This document shows, piece after piece, positions 52,010-62,775 of a DNA stretch of 64,000 nt. The first letter of the stretch is position 1, and each line of letters opens with the position of its first letter. The position numbers were made by a program, and so were the translations under genes. A model generated the notes under the pieces. The model was not told the origin of the DNA. It saw only the letters and a list, made by a program, of their open reading frames with translations, and did no database searches. Origin of the DNA: an uncultured Ferrovibrio sp. (lineage in GTDB: Bacteria; Pseudomonadota; Alphaproteobacteria; Ferrovibrionales; Ferrovibrionaceae); NCBI RefSeq assembly GCF_937960835.1, contig NZ_CALGPC010000006.1, positions 310,001 to 374,000 of the forward strand. The letters run 5' to 3'.

Positions 52010-52825
52010 TTACAGGCCGCCGAAACCCAGCACGTCGGCCATGCGGTAAAGCCCCGGCTGCTTGCCCTTGGCCCAGATGGCGGCGCGCACTGCACCGCGT
52101 GCGAACAGGCCACGGTCGGTGGCCTTGTGGCTCAGTTCGATCCGCTCATGGTCGGCGGCGAAGATCACCGTATGCTCGCCCACCACATTGCCGCCGCGCA
52201 AAGCCGCAAAGCCGATATTGCCGGGCTTGCGCGCGCCGGTAATGCCGTCACGGCCGCGGTCGGCAACCTTCTCCAGCGGCACGCCGCGGCCCGCCGCGGC
52301 CGCTTCGCCGAACAGGATCGCGGTGCCCGACGGCGCATCGACCTTCATGCGGTGGTGCATCTCGACGATCTCAATGTCCCAGGATTCGTCCAGCGCCGCG
52401 GCCACCTGGCGCACCAGGCCGGCCATGAGATTCACGCCCAGGCTCATGTTGTAGCCCTGCACGATGGCGCAATGATGCGAGGCTTTCTTCAGCGCCTCGA
52501 AATGCTCCGGCGCTAGGCCCGTCGTACCAACGATATAGGCTGCGCGGCATTGCGCAGCGAGTGCCGCATGATGCGGCAGGGCTTCGGGCACGGTGAAATC
52601 GATCACCGCGTCGATATTGGCAAAGAGTTTTGCGGCATCGTCCGTTACCTTGATGCCGGTTTCGCCGATGCCGATCAGCGCACCGACATCCTTGCCGATA
52701 TGCGGCGAGCCCGCACGCTCGGTGCCGCCAGCTAGCTCCGCGCCCGCCGTATTGCTGACTTCGCGCGCTAGCGCCTGACCCATGCGGCCGCCAATGCCGA
52801 CAATGCCGATGCGGACTGCGCTCAT
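52010..52825 (-). CDS. dapB: 4-hydroxy-tetrahydrodipicolinate reductase DapB
   Basis: The NAD(P)H-dependent reductase of the lysine/DAP pathway. The 271-residue protein has GIVGIGGRMGQAL (nucleotide site), VIDFTVPEAL, GTTGLAPEHFEAL, the catalytic EMHHRMKVDAPSGTA (His, Lys) and FAADHERIELSHKATDRGLFARGA. Full length. Convergent with the DUF2244 gene. Confidence 0.95.
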   Translation of the reverse strand: MSAVRIGIVGIGGRMGQALAREVSNTAGAELAGGTERAGSPHIGKDVGALIGIGETGIKVTDDAAKLFANIDAVIDFTVPEALPHHAALAAQCRAAYIVGTTGLAPEHFEALKKASHHCAIVQGYNMSLGVNLMAGLVRQVAAALDESWDIEIVEMHHRMKVDAPSGTAILFGEAAAAGRGVPLEKVADRGRDGITGARKPGNIGFAALRGGNVVGEHTVIFAADHERIELSHKATDRGLFARGAVRAAIWAKGKQPGLYRMADVLGFGGL

Positions 52826-53097
52826 GTTCTCCCCCTATGACTGGCGATATGGTGACGATGTTGCGCGACACTCTAGTGCGGTTGGCGGCGCGGGGAAACC
52901 GCTGGCGCCTATACCCTCCCATCGCTGACGTGATGGGTCCCTCCTTCTCCCACTGGCGTGGGCAAGGGAATCTTTTTGCCCTCTTTCGCTTGCGGGAGGG
53001 ATGGACCCGCAAAGCGGGAGGGTAAGGGCAAGTAAATGGGGGCCAGGCTCTCGCGGCGCAAAAAAACGCTGTTTGGCCGGGATGACGTGAATGCGTT
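52826..53097. repeat. Non-coding region with interspersed repeat copies
   Basis: No gene. The unit ATCGCTGACGTGATGGG...CTTCTCCCACT at 52921-52952 is matched in inverted orientation at 54864-54897. GGCGCAAAAAAACG and TTGGCCGGGATGAC (about 53056-53089) recur near 55003-55034. Confidence 0.6.
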
Positions 53098-54159
53098 CTA
53101 CAACGAGCGGGCCATCTGGCGCCAGGCGGCGGGGGGCAGGCCGTAGGCGCGGGAGAAGGCGCGGTTAAACGCGGCTTCGGTGCCGTAGCCGGAATCGTAG
53201 GCGATGGCGGCGATCGGCTTGCCGCTGGTGCTGAGTGCGACGCTGGCGAGATAAAGCCGCCAGTCGCGTAAGTAGCGAATCGGCGAGGTCTGCAACACGG
53301 CTTCAAAACGCTCGGCCAGGGTGCTGCGCGACAGGCCGGCAGCGGCGGCCAGACTCTGCACCGACCATTCGTGCCGCGGGTCGTCATGGATCAGCGCAAG
53401 GCAGCGGCCAAGCGCAGGATCGGCCAGCGCCGCCAGCCAGCCGACGGCGTCGTGTGGCGTGGCGGCGATCTGCTGGCGCAGCATCTCGATGAAGGTGATC
53501 TCGGTCAGCCGCTCAAGCAGCGACAGGCCGCCGCTTTGCGGATGGTCGGTTTCCAGCGCGATCTGCCGGATGGCGGCTCGCAGCCAGCTGCTGCGGTCGC
53601 TTTCCGCGCAGCGCAGATGCAGCAGCGGCGGCAAGGCCTCGCGCAGCGGGCGGAAATTCATCGCCTCGCAATGCAGATAGCCGCAGAGCATGCGCAGGCG
53701 CGCAACGCCGTCATCGCCACGCAGGTCGTCATAGCGCAGGATGGGCAGGCTGCGCCAAGGCTTAGGGGGCAGGTCACGCACCGGGCAGATGGTCGGGCCG
53801 CCTTCGCCCGCACCAAGCTGATGGCCGCTGCCGAAGGGAAAGGCGACGATGTCGCCTTCCTCCAGATCGACATGCAGGCCGTCCATTTTCAGCCAGCAGC
53901 TGCCTTCGACGACGATGTGAAACGGCACGGTATGTGAGGACGCCGCTTTCGATGCACCATCGCCGCTTATCAGTTCGGCAAGGGCGGGTGCATCGTCGGT
54001 CTTCCAGGTGCCGGTCGGCATGAAGCAGAATTGCAGCGCGCCGGACAGCCGGATGGTGCGCAGCACATCGGAAAGCACGTCGCGGCTGTTCTGCGTGACA
54101 TCAGCCGCCGATGTGCTCAGGGCGGACGTGTCCCGCGCCGGTGAAGCGATGGCGCTCAC
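53098..54159 (-). CDS. AraC-family regulator with cupin-type sensor domain
   Basis: A 353-residue regulator of the cupin_6 (AraC_binding_2-like) class. The N-terminal cupin carries PFHIVVEGSCWLKMDGLHVDLEEGDIVAFPFGSGH; the C-terminal ~100 residues hold two HTH motifs (WSVQSLAAAAGLSRSTLAERFEAVLQTSPIRYLRDWRL; PIAAIAYDSGYGTEAAFNRAFSRAYGLPPAAWR). GTG 54159 is preferred because the longer frame reaches the start of the divergent DsrE gene. Probably controls that neighbour. Confidence 0.87.
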   Translation of the reverse strand: MSAIASPARDTSALSTSAADVTQNSRDVLSDVLRTIRLSGALQFCFMPTGTWKTDDAPALAELISGDGASKAASSHTVPFHIVVEGSCWLKMDGLHVDLEEGDIVAFPFGSGHQLGAGEGGPTICPVRDLPPKPWRSLPILRYDDLRGDDGVARLRMLCGYLHCEAMNFRPLREALPPLLHLRCAESDRSSWLRAAIRQIALETDHPQSGGLSLLERLTEITFIEMLRQQIAATPHDAVGWLAALADPALGRCLALIHDDPRHEWSVQSLAAAAGLSRSTLAERFEAVLQTSPIRYLRDWRLYLASVALSTSGKPIAAIAYDSGYGTEAAFNRAFSRAYGLPPAAWRQMARSL

Positions 54160-54332
54160 GCGCGGACTTGCAGGCGGCCGCTGCCGGGTTCCCGCATGCC
54201 GCGCCCTTGCGCCTGCCGCAGTGGGCGGCGGATTTTCGATCAAGTCATTCGGCAATCCGGCCAAAGACGTCTCCTTCCCGATCCAGTAGACCGGCGGCCC
54301 CCCAATCACGCCTGCTATAGGAGGATAAAGCA

Positions 54333-54701
54333 ATGGCCGTTGGAACTGACAAACTTGTGATTTTGATGACCAAGGGGATCGATTCGGAGCTGTCTTCCGT
54401 CGCCTTCACCATCGCCAATGGCGGACTGACCGCCGGGCTGAAGGTGTTCATCTTCCTGACCAGCGCCGCCGTCGACCTTGTGCGCAAGAACGGCCAGGCG
54501 ATGACCCATGTGCCGCCGCTGGAGCCGCTGGCGGCGATGATCGCCGATTTCCAGAAGCGCGGCGGCACCATCTGGGCCTGCCCGCCCTGCGTGAAGTCAC
54601 GCGGCTACGAGCAAAAGGATCTGCTGGATGGCGTGATCATCCAGGGCGCATCCGCGATGCATGCTGAGATCAAGGCGGGCGCCGCGACTCTGTCGTTCTG
54701 A
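54333..54701 (+). CDS. DsrE/DsrF-like small protein
   Basis: A 122-residue DsrE-fold protein (LVILMTKGIDSELSSVAFTIANGG, AGLKVFIFLTSAAVDLV, GGTIWACPPCVKSRGYEQKDLLDGVIIQGAS). Two Cys in WACPPC could handle sulfur, as in DsrE/TusD relatives; members of this group are often grouped as peroxiredoxin-like. AGGAGG lies 8 bases before the ATG. Divergent from the AraC regulator, its probable controller. Confidence 0.85.
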   Translation: MAVGTDKLVILMTKGIDSELSSVAFTIANGGLTAGLKVFIFLTSAAVDLVRKNGQAMTHVPPLEPLAAMIADFQKRGGTIWACPPCVKSRGYEQKDLLDGVIIQGASAMHAEIKAGAATLSF

Positions 54702-55165
54702 GTGGAGTTTCAGAGGAGAAAGACCTCAGGGGGCAGCGCATCATCGCGTGCTGCTCCGCTCCCGGGATGACGATAATGAGAGCGCGGGAGGGGGATGGTG
54801 AGTGACGGATGGCTATGTGCTGCCGAGACGCACCCTCACCCTCCCGGCCTTCCTCTCGTAGAAGTGGGAGAAGGGACGGGCCCATCGCGTCAGCGATTTA
54901 GTTGAGGGGCTGGTTCAACATAAATGCGGTCCCCGGGGCTCGTTTCACTCGCCCGGGGCGATGTTTCCCTTGATTGCAGAAAATGGAATCCCGGCTCGCG
55001 CGGCGCAAAAAAAAGAAGCGCCGCCCGGCCGGGATGACGGGATATGCCTCGCAGAAGCAATTCTTCAACGACGCAGGAGATGGCGAAGCGGAGACGGTGG
55101 TGAAGCGGAAGGCGCAGAGAAGGCCGCTCGCCGCAACAATCACTTGCCTTCGTCACTCATCCAGA
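54702..55165. repeat. 464-base gene-free region made of interspersed repeats
   Basis: I see no gene. It contains CATCGCGTGCTGCTCCGC...ATGACGA (54742-54773), repeated at 59563-59594 with three changes; an inverted copy (54864-54897) of the 52921 unit; a palindrome CCCCGGGGCT...CGCCCGGGGC near 54931-54960; and GGCGCAAAAAAAAGAAGCGCC with CCGGCCGGGATGAC after it. These look like mobile extragenic repeats rather than a single element. Confidence 0.6.
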
Positions 55166-56323
55166 TCACTCGCCCTTGCCGGCGAGCATTTCCTTCACCT
55201 TGGCGAAGAAGCCGGAGCTTTCGGGGCTGGAATCGTCGTTTTCGAGCTGGGCGAATTCTTCCAGCAGTTCGCGCTGGCGCTTGTTCAGCTTCACCGGTGT
55301 CTCGACCATCACCTGGATGTAGAGATCGCCAAAGCCCGCCCCGAAGCCGCTCTGCTGCAGGGAGGGCATGCCCTTGCCGCGCAGGCGGAACTGCTTGCCG
55401 GTCTGCGTGCCTTCGGGGATGGTGACGCGCGCATGGCTGCCATCCAGCGTCGGTACGTCGACATGGCCGCCAAGCGCGGCCGTGGTCATCGAGATCGGCA
55501 CACGGCAATGCAGATGCTGGCCCTCGCGGCGGAACAGCCGATGCGGCTTCACGCTCAGGAAGACATAGAGATCGCCGGACGGCCCGCCTCGCAGGCCCGC
55601 TTCGCCTTCGCCGGCGAGACGGATGCGGTTGCCTTCATCGACGCCCGGTGGGATGTCGACGGTGAGCGTCTTTTCCTTGTGCACGCGGCCCGCGCCGCCG
55701 CAGACCTTGCAGGGCTTTTCGATGACGCGGCCGACGCCGCCGCAGGTCGGACAGCTGCGTTCGATGGTGAAGAAGCCCTGCTGCGCACGCACCTTGCCAT
55801 GGCCCTTGCAGGTCGGGCAGGCGACGGGCTGGGCCGCGCCTTCCGCGCCGGAGCCGTCGCAGGCCTCGCAGGCGATCGAGGTCGGCACACGGATCTTCGC
55901 CGACTTGCCGCGGTAGCAGTCTTCCAGCGTGATCTCGAGATTGTAGCGCAGGTCGGAGCCGCGATTGGCGTTGCCGCGTCCGCCGCGCCCGCCCGAGCCC
56001 ATGAATTCGCCGAAAAGGTCGTCGAAGATGTCGGAGAAGGAGGTGAAGTCGAAACCGGCGCCGCCGGGGCCGCGTCCGCCACCGCCTTCGAAAGCGGCAT
56101 GGCCGTACTGGTCGTAGGCCGCGCGCTTTTGCTCGTCCTTGAGGACGTCGTAGGCTTCGTTGATTTCCTTGAAGCTCTGTTCGGCCGACTTGTCGCCCGG
56201 ATTGCGGTCCGGGTGGTATTTCATCGCCAGTTTGCGGAAGGCCCGCTTGATGTCATCCGCGCTGGCGTCGCGCGATACGCCGAGGACTTCGTAATAATCG
56301 CGTTTCGTCGTCGCCATGCTCAA
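55166..56323 (-). CDS. dnaJ: Chaperone protein DnaJ
   Basis: The J-protein partner of DnaK. J-domain with HPD (KYHPDRNPGD), a Gly-rich linker (about 75-120), four zinc CxxCxGxG repeats (CEACDGSG, CPTCKGHG, CPTCGGVG, CKVCGGAG) and two C-terminal substrate domains (GDLYVFLSVKPHRLFRREGQHLHC). 385 residues, type A. A second ATG two codons in (56317) may be the true start. It follows dnaK by about 95 bases. Confidence 0.96.
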   Translation of the reverse strand: MSMATTKRDYYEVLGVSRDASADDIKRAFRKLAMKYHPDRNPGDKSAEQSFKEINEAYDVLKDEQKRAAYDQYGHAAFEGGGGRGPGGAGFDFTSFSDIFDDLFGEFMGSGGRGGRGNANRGSDLRYNLEITLEDCYRGKSAKIRVPTSIACEACDGSGAEGAAQPVACPTCKGHGKVRAQQGFFTIERSCPTCGGVGRVIEKPCKVCGGAGRVHKEKTLTVDIPPGVDEGNRIRLAGEGEAGLRGGPSGDLYVFLSVKPHRLFRREGQHLHCRVPISMTTAALGGHVDVPTLDGSHARVTIPEGTQTGKQFRLRGKGMPSLQQSGFGAGFGDLYIQVMVETPVKLNKRQRELLEEFAQLENDDSSPESSGFFAKVKEMLAGKGE

Positions 56324-56419
56324 AGGTTCCTGGCGTAAGGCTTCATGGGCGCGAAAGGCCTGCCCCGAAGCGAGTCCGGGCGCCGCTTCCGGCGCCCGGT
56401 TCGCTTGCGGTCACGCGGC

Positions 56420-58345
<1,926 letters not shown>

Positions 58346-58427
58346 AATCCACTCTCCTTTTTCGCGGCGGTCCGGGGCGGCCTTGGGAAGCACCGCAGCG
58401 GACCCCTTCTGGTTCGGTGTCGCCGGC

Positions 58428-58456
58428 TATGTAAGAGTGCGTATGCGCTCCCGCAA
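58428..58456 (-). promoter_or_regulatory. Probable dnaK promoter
   Basis: Read leftward: TTGCGG (58456-58451), 17-base spacer, TACATA (58433-58428), placing the start about 75 bases upstream of the dnaK ATG. Could be housekeeping or heat-shock sigma; the -35 is not the sigma-32 CTTGAAA. Confidence 0.45.
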
Positions 58457-58730
58457 CAGGTGTGGCGAAAAAATGTCCGGTTTGTCCGGGCATTTCCGGG
58501 GCAGAACTGCCGAATCAGGGATTTTCCTGAGGCTTTTCGCCGCGCCAGACCGGCGCGGGCCCCTATCTGGTCACCGATGGTGCCATCCGCAAGGGGCGGC
58601 GGACGGAGGAAAAGCAGGCCGGGCACAGGGGCCGGCCTGTGGAAAAGGCCGGGCGAGGGGCGTAGGAAGCGGGATCTGTCAGGCGCCGCGACGGGGCAGG
58701 GCCAAAGGATAAGGAGCGACGAGTAGCAAT
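58457..58730. other. Non-coding region between dnaK and pncA
   Basis: Together with the dnaK leader about 385 bases without a gene. No supported ORF. CAGGCCGG/CCGGCCTG with a 9-base loop near 58616-58640 is a hairpin of unknown role; AAGGATAAGGAG before 58731 may be the pncA ribosome site. Confidence 0.4.
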
Positions 58731-59402
58731 ATGAGTGGAGTTGGGATGGGCCAGACTATGCGGAACAAGATCACCCTGGGTGGCGACAGCGCGCTGCTGG
58801 TGGTCGATATCCAGAATGGCTTCCTGCCCGGCGGCAGCCTGGCGGTGCCGGGCGGCGACGAGATCATCCCGCTGGTGAATGCGCTGGCCAGGGGCTTTGA
58901 GAATGTGGTGCTGACCCAGGATTGGCATCCGGCCGACCATCTCTCCTTCGCCTCGCAGCATCCCGGCCGCCAGCCCTTCGAGACGGTGCAGATGCCCTAT
59001 GGCGAGCAGGTGCTGTGGCCCGACCATTGCGTGCAGGGCAGCGAAAGCGCGGCGCTCGCGGCCGATCTCGCCATTCCGCAGGCGCAGCTGGTGATCCGCA
59101 AGGGCTGGCGTCGCGCCATCGACAGCTACTCCGCCTTCCGGGAGGCCGACGGCCAGACCGTCACCGGCCTTGCCGGCTATCTGAAGCAGCGCGGCATCGC
59201 GCGCGTATTCGTGGTCGGCCTCGCAACGGATTTCTGCGTCGCCTGGACGGCGATCGATGCACGCAAGGAGGGCTTCGAGGCTTACGTGATCGAAGACGCC
59301 TGCCGCGGCATCGACACGGCGGGCTCGCTGGCAAAAGCCTGGGCGGACATGGAAGCTGCTGGCGTGCAGCGGATCATGGCGGCGGATTTAGCGCAGGCCT
59401 GA
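58731..59402 (+). CDS. pncA: Nicotinamidase PncA
   Basis: Converts nicotinamide to nicotinic acid for NAD salvage. The 223-residue isochorismatase-fold protein has ALLVVDIQNGFLPGG (Asp), TQDWHPADHLSFASQHPG (metal His), LWPDHCVQGS, RKGW (Lys) and GLATDFCVAWTA (nucleophile Cys). Starts at 58731; ATG 58746 or 58758 are possible and closer to the family N-terminus. Confidence 0.93.
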   Translation: MSGVGMGQTMRNKITLGGDSALLVVDIQNGFLPGGSLAVPGGDEIIPLVNALARGFENVVLTQDWHPADHLSFASQHPGRQPFETVQMPYGEQVLWPDHCVQGSESAALAADLAIPQAQLVIRKGWRRAIDSYSAFREADGQTVTGLAGYLKQRGIARVFVVGLATDFCVAWTAIDARKEGFEAYVIEDACRGIDTAGSLAKAWADMEAAGVQRIMAADLAQA

Positions 59403-59636
59403 GGGCGTAAAAATGGGGCCTCGGGTCAGGCCCGGGGCGACAAATAGAAAAAATAGAAAAAACGACAGAGCGTTCGTCATCCCGGGCGAGCGCCATGTCG
59501 ATGGCGCGAGACCCAGGATCCCATTTGGCTCACCGGATAAAGATCCTGGGTCTGCGGCGCCCCATCGCGTGCTGCACCGCGCCCGGAATGACGAATAACC
59601 CTAGACACCAGCCTGCGCAGGCCTCACATCAAAAAT
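59403..59636. repeat. Repeat-rich intergenic region pncA-alkB
   Basis: No gene. A palindrome GGCCTCGGG-TCAGG-CCCGGGGC near 59418-59439 belongs to the same family as the fumA terminator. A unit beginning CGTCATCCCGGGCGAGCGC (59477) and ending CATCGCGTGCTGCACCGCGCCCGGAATGACGA (59563-59594, one continuous unit split for length here by its midpoint) is related to 54742-54773. Confidence 0.55.
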
Positions 59637-60257
59637 ATGACGACAGCGACGGCAATTGAGGGATTTCGCTACTATCCCGGCTTTCTCGATGCCGCGCGCC
59701 AGCGCGCGCTGACCGAGTCGGTGATGGCGGTGCTGACCCAAGCGCCGGCCTATCACGCGACGATGCCGAAAAGCGGCGTGGCGATGAGCGTGGCGATGAG
59801 CAATGCCGGGCGCTTCGGCTGGTATAGCGACAAGGAGGGTGGCTATCGCTACATCGAGCGGCATCCTTTCACAGGCCAGCCCTGGCCTGCGATCCCGGAC
59901 GAGATCCTTTCGATCTGGGATGCGGTGGCAAATTACGGCGTGGCGCCGGAATGCTGCCTGATCAATCACTATCGCGCCGGCGCGAAGATGGGCCTGCATC
60001 AGGATCGCGACGAGCAGGATTTCGACGCGCCGGTGGTATCGATCTCGCTGGGCGATACGGCGGTATTCCGCCTGGGTGGCTTGAACCGGAAGGATCCGAC
60101 GCGGGCAATGAAGCTGCAATCGGGCGATGTCTGCGTGCTCGGCGGCGCTTCGCGTCTGGCCTTCCATGGCATCGACCGCGTACTCTCCGGCAGCAGCCGC
60201 CTCATCCCCGGCGGCGGGCGGATCAACCTCACTTTGCGCCGCGTGACGCGGCCGTGA
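59637..60257 (+). CDS. alkB: Alkylated DNA repair dioxygenase AlkB
   Basis: An Fe(II)/2-oxoglutarate enzyme that demethylates 1-methyladenine and 3-methylcytosine in DNA. The 206-residue protein has LINHYRAGAKMGLHQDRDEQDF (His, Asp of HxD), PVVSISLGDTAVFRLGG, LAFHGIDRV (His) and a final GRINLTLRRV (2OG Arg). No ada/ogt partner nearby. Confidence 0.95.
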   Translation: MTTATAIEGFRYYPGFLDAARQRALTESVMAVLTQAPAYHATMPKSGVAMSVAMSNAGRFGWYSDKEGGYRYIERHPFTGQPWPAIPDEILSIWDAVANYGVAPECCLINHYRAGAKMGLHQDRDEQDFDAPVVSISLGDTAVFRLGGLNRKDPTRAMKLQSGDVCVLGGASRLAFHGIDRVLSGSSRLIPGGGRINLTLRRVTRP

Positions 60258-60452
60258 GGGGAAAGCTAGGAAACTAAAGACTAAGCGGCGGGCGTGGAAC
60301 CTCTTGCGCACAACCCTCACCCTCTCCATCACTGCGTGAAGGGGCACTCCCTTTTCCGCAGGCGGAGCGGGCGTTGGTGTGGCGCTTCGCATTCTCTTTC
60401 CCGTGACGACGGGAGAAGGCGGGGTCGCTGCAAAGCAGCGGGAGGGTCAGGG
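60258..60452. repeat. Repeat-rich intergenic region alkB-grpE
   Basis: No gene. It has CCCTCACCCTCTCCATCACTGCG (60316 region) and GACGGGAGAAGGCG...GGGAGGGTCAGGG, the same interspersed-repeat vocabulary as 52900-53040 and 54835-54900. Confidence 0.5.
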
Positions 60453-60485
60453 CCAAAAACGAAGCCCCGGGTTTAAGCCCGGGGC
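60453..60485 (-). terminator. Intrinsic terminator of grpE
   Basis: Read leftward, GCCCCGGG-CTTAAA-CCCGGGGC (60485-60464) is followed by TTCGTTTTTGG. It lies about 55 bases past the grpE stop. Same palindrome family as the fumA terminator. Confidence 0.85.
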
Positions 60486-60539
60486 GACATGACGATTACA
60501 GTTCTCTAAAAGCTTAGGCGGCTCTGGAAAGCAGCGGGC

Positions 60540-61199
60540 TTACGCTTGCGTGTTGACGCTCTGACCGGGCTGGGCCTGCGGCTGGGGCCCGCCTTTGGAG
60601 ACGCCAACCATGGCGGCGCGCAGCAGGCGGCCATGCTGGACATAGCCAGCCGCAACCACCTGCAGCACCGTGCCGGCCGGCACGGAGGAATCTTCGATCT
60701 CGAACATCGCCTGATGCAGGTTGGGATCGAATTTCTGGCCCTTCGGATCGATGCGGGCAATGCCGTGGCGCTCGAAGACGGTGAGCAATTCGCGCTCGGT
60801 GGCTTCGACGCCGATCAGCAGGTTGCGCACCGGCTCGCTCAGGGCTGCGGCGCCCTCGCCATCCTGCGGCGCGCTTTCCAGCGCGCGGCGCAGATTGTCG
60901 GCGACGGTGAGGATGTCCTTGGCGAACTTCGCCGCCGCGAATTTCACCGCATCTTCGCGCTCGCGCTCCAGGCGCTTGCGCAGGTTTTCCGCATCGGCGC
61001 GGGCACGCAGCACCTGATCCTTCAGATTGGCGATCTCGGCCTGGGCCTGCGCCAGCGGATCGGGCTGCTGCGCCTCGCCGGCAGCTTGCTGGCCGGCATT
61101 CTGGGCGGCGTTGCTGTCGGTGGCCGCAGTCTGGCCCGCATTGGCCTGGCCCGGATTGTCGTTACGGGCGGCGGCATTCGGATCGGTATTCTGGGTCAT
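60540..61199 (-). CDS. grpE: Nucleotide exchange factor GrpE
   Basis: Nucleotide exchange factor of DnaK. The 219-residue protein has a Gln/Ala/Asn-rich disordered N-terminus (about 1-50), a long coiled coil (AQAEIANLKDQVLRARADAENLRKRLEREREDAVKFA), a four-helix segment and the C-terminal beta domain (HGIARIDPKGQKFDPNLHQAMFEIEDSSVPAGTVLQVVAAGYVQHGRLLRAAMVGVSKG). ATG 61199 has GAGGAGATG upstream. It follows hrcA. Confidence 0.95.
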   Translation of the reverse strand: MTQNTDPNAAARNDNPGQANAGQTAATDSNAAQNAGQQAAGEAQQPDPLAQAQAEIANLKDQVLRARADAENLRKRLEREREDAVKFAAAKFAKDILTVADNLRRALESAPQDGEGAAALSEPVRNLLIGVEATERELLTVFERHGIARIDPKGQKFDPNLHQAMFEIEDSSVPAGTVLQVVAAGYVQHGRLLRAAMVGVSKGGPQPQAQPGQSVNTQA

Positions 61200-61411
61200 C
61201 GCATCTCCTCGCATTGGCCGTCATATACGGATCGCCTGCGCGAATTGAAAGGGGTGCGCCGAAAAACCGCGCCTTTTCCGCTGCGATCTGTCTGTGGTCA
61301 TGGTCTGTGCCGCGCAAAAAACGCCAGCTATGCCGATAGGGCTAAGCATGTGGAAATAAAGGGTGAGGCTTTAGGCGGACAGTTTCTGCCGCGTGGTTTC
61401 AGCCAACAGCG
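61200..61411. other. hrcA-grpE intergenic region
   Basis: Likely holds a grpE promoter. Read leftward, CTTTCAA (about 61252) and CGTATATG (about 61232) loosely resemble an alphaproteobacterial heat-shock promoter. No ORF. Confidence 0.3.
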
Positions 61412-62455
61412 TCAGCCGAGCAGGCGGCCGACCACCTGGGCGGTGAAATCCACCATCGGCACCACGCGGGCGTAGTTCATGCGGGTCGGGCCGATCACGC
61501 CGATGGCGCCGACGATGCGCTGCTGCTGGTTCTGCAAAGGCGCGACGATCAGCGAGCAGCCGGCGCGGCGGAACAGCGTATTCTCCGAGCCGATGAAGAT
61601 GCGCACGCCTTCGCTGCCCTGCGTCAGCTCGATCAGGCGCAGCATCTCCTCGGTATTCTCCAGTTCTTCCATCAGCGCGCGGATGCGCTCCAGATCGGCC
61701 AATGCTGCGACATCGTCGAGCAGATTGGCGCTGCCGCGCACGATCAGCGTGCCGCGTTCGGATTCGCCGCCCCAGACGGCCAGGCCCGCTTCCACCACCT
61801 TGGCGGCAAGCTGGTCGAGCTCGGCGCGGCGCGCTTTCAGCTCGTCCAGGATTTCGTTGCGCGCCTCGTGCATGGTGCGGCCAGCCAGGCGCTGCGACAG
61901 GAACTGCCCGGCCTCGGCCAGCGCAGAGGGCGTCATGCCCATGGGCAATTCGACCATGCGGTTTTCCACCTGGCCGGATTCCGTCACCATCACCACCAGG
62001 GCCTTGCCGGGCCCGAGCGGCACGAATTCGACATGGCGCAACGGTGCATCCACTTTCGGCGCCACCACAAGGCCGGCATGGCCTGAAAGACCCGAAAGCG
62101 CGGAAGTGGCTTCGGTGAGCACCTCCTGAAAGCCGCGGCCCGACGCGGCGCAGCGGCTTTCGATCGAGCTGCGCTCATCCTGGGTGAGATCGCCGACCTG
62201 CAACAGGCCGTCGACGAACAGCCGCAGGCCCGATTCCGTGGGCAGGCGGCCGGCCGAGGTATGCGGGGAATAGAGCAGACCTGCCTCTTCCAGATCGGCC
62301 ATGGTGTTGCGGATGCTGGCCGGAGAGAGTTTGTGCTCAAGCTTTTTCGACAGATAGCGCGAACCGACCGGTTCGCCGGTGGCCATATAGGTCTCGACGA
62401 CCAGCCGCAGAATTTCGCGGCTGCGCTGGCTCATCTCCTGGATCATGTGCAACAA
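61412..62455 (-). CDS. hrcA: Heat-inducible transcription repressor HrcA
   Basis: HrcA represses heat-shock genes by binding CIRCE (TTAGCACTC-N9-GAGTGCTAA). The 347-residue protein has the N-terminal winged helix (VETYMATGEPVGSRYLSKKLEHKLSPASIRNTMADLEEAGLLYSPHTSAGRLPTESGLR), the GAF-like middle and GAIGVIGPTRMNYARVVPMVDFTA at the end. Next to grpE, the usual arrangement. No CIRCE element is seen in the window, so its targets here (if any) are unclear. Confidence 0.95.
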   Translation of the reverse strand: MLHMIQEMSQRSREILRLVVETYMATGEPVGSRYLSKKLEHKLSPASIRNTMADLEEAGLLYSPHTSAGRLPTESGLRLFVDGLLQVGDLTQDERSSIESRCAASGRGFQEVLTEATSALSGLSGHAGLVVAPKVDAPLRHVEFVPLGPGKALVVMVTESGQVENRMVELPMGMTPSALAEAGQFLSQRLAGRTMHEARNEILDELKARRAELDQLAAKVVEAGLAVWGGESERGTLIVRGSANLLDDVAALADLERIRALMEELENTEEMLRLIELTQGSEGVRIFIGSENTLFRRAGCSLIVAPLQNQQQRIVGAIGVIGPTRMNYARVVPMVDFTAQVVGRLLG

Positions 62456-62574
62456 TTAAGGAAGCCGGATGGGCGGCGTCAATATGGCGCCCGGCAGGAT
62501 GGAATAGCCCGGAGTTCCGGGCTTGGGGTGCAAGGGCGTCCCGTTCGCTTCTTTCGCGCTTTCTGCGATGTGTT

Positions 62575-62775
62575 TCAATGCGCTTCGCTGCTGCCGATAT
62601 CGTGATGCAGATTGCGCTCGTCGCCGCGCGCATTGTGCTTGCGCACATAGGTGATCATGGCGGCGGGATTCTTCTGCTTCACCTTTAGGGCGGCAATCAG
62701 GGCGTCCTCGGCTTCGACGGTGACGCTTGCCGATTTGCTCTCATTCCGCATGCCGACCATATAGCGTCCGACCAT
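62575..62775 (-). CDS. Small protein of unknown function upstream of hrcA
   Basis: A 66-residue ORF (MVGRYMVGMRNESKSASVTVEAEDALIAALKV, then YVRKHNARGDERN; split here) with codon use like the real genes around it and a GGGAGCC ribosome site. It is charged and soluble with no TM. No family is recognised. It lies between tRNA-Gly and hrcA on the same strand. Confidence 0.65.
   Translation of the reverse strand: MVGRYMVGMRNESKSASVTVEAEDALIAALKVKQKNPAAMITYVRKHNARGDERNLHHDIGSSEAH

Noticed and set aside
58431..58450. GAGTGC/GCGCTC near the dnaK promoter as a CIRCE element
   Set aside because: Only one half resembles TTAGCACTC; spacing and the second half do not fit.
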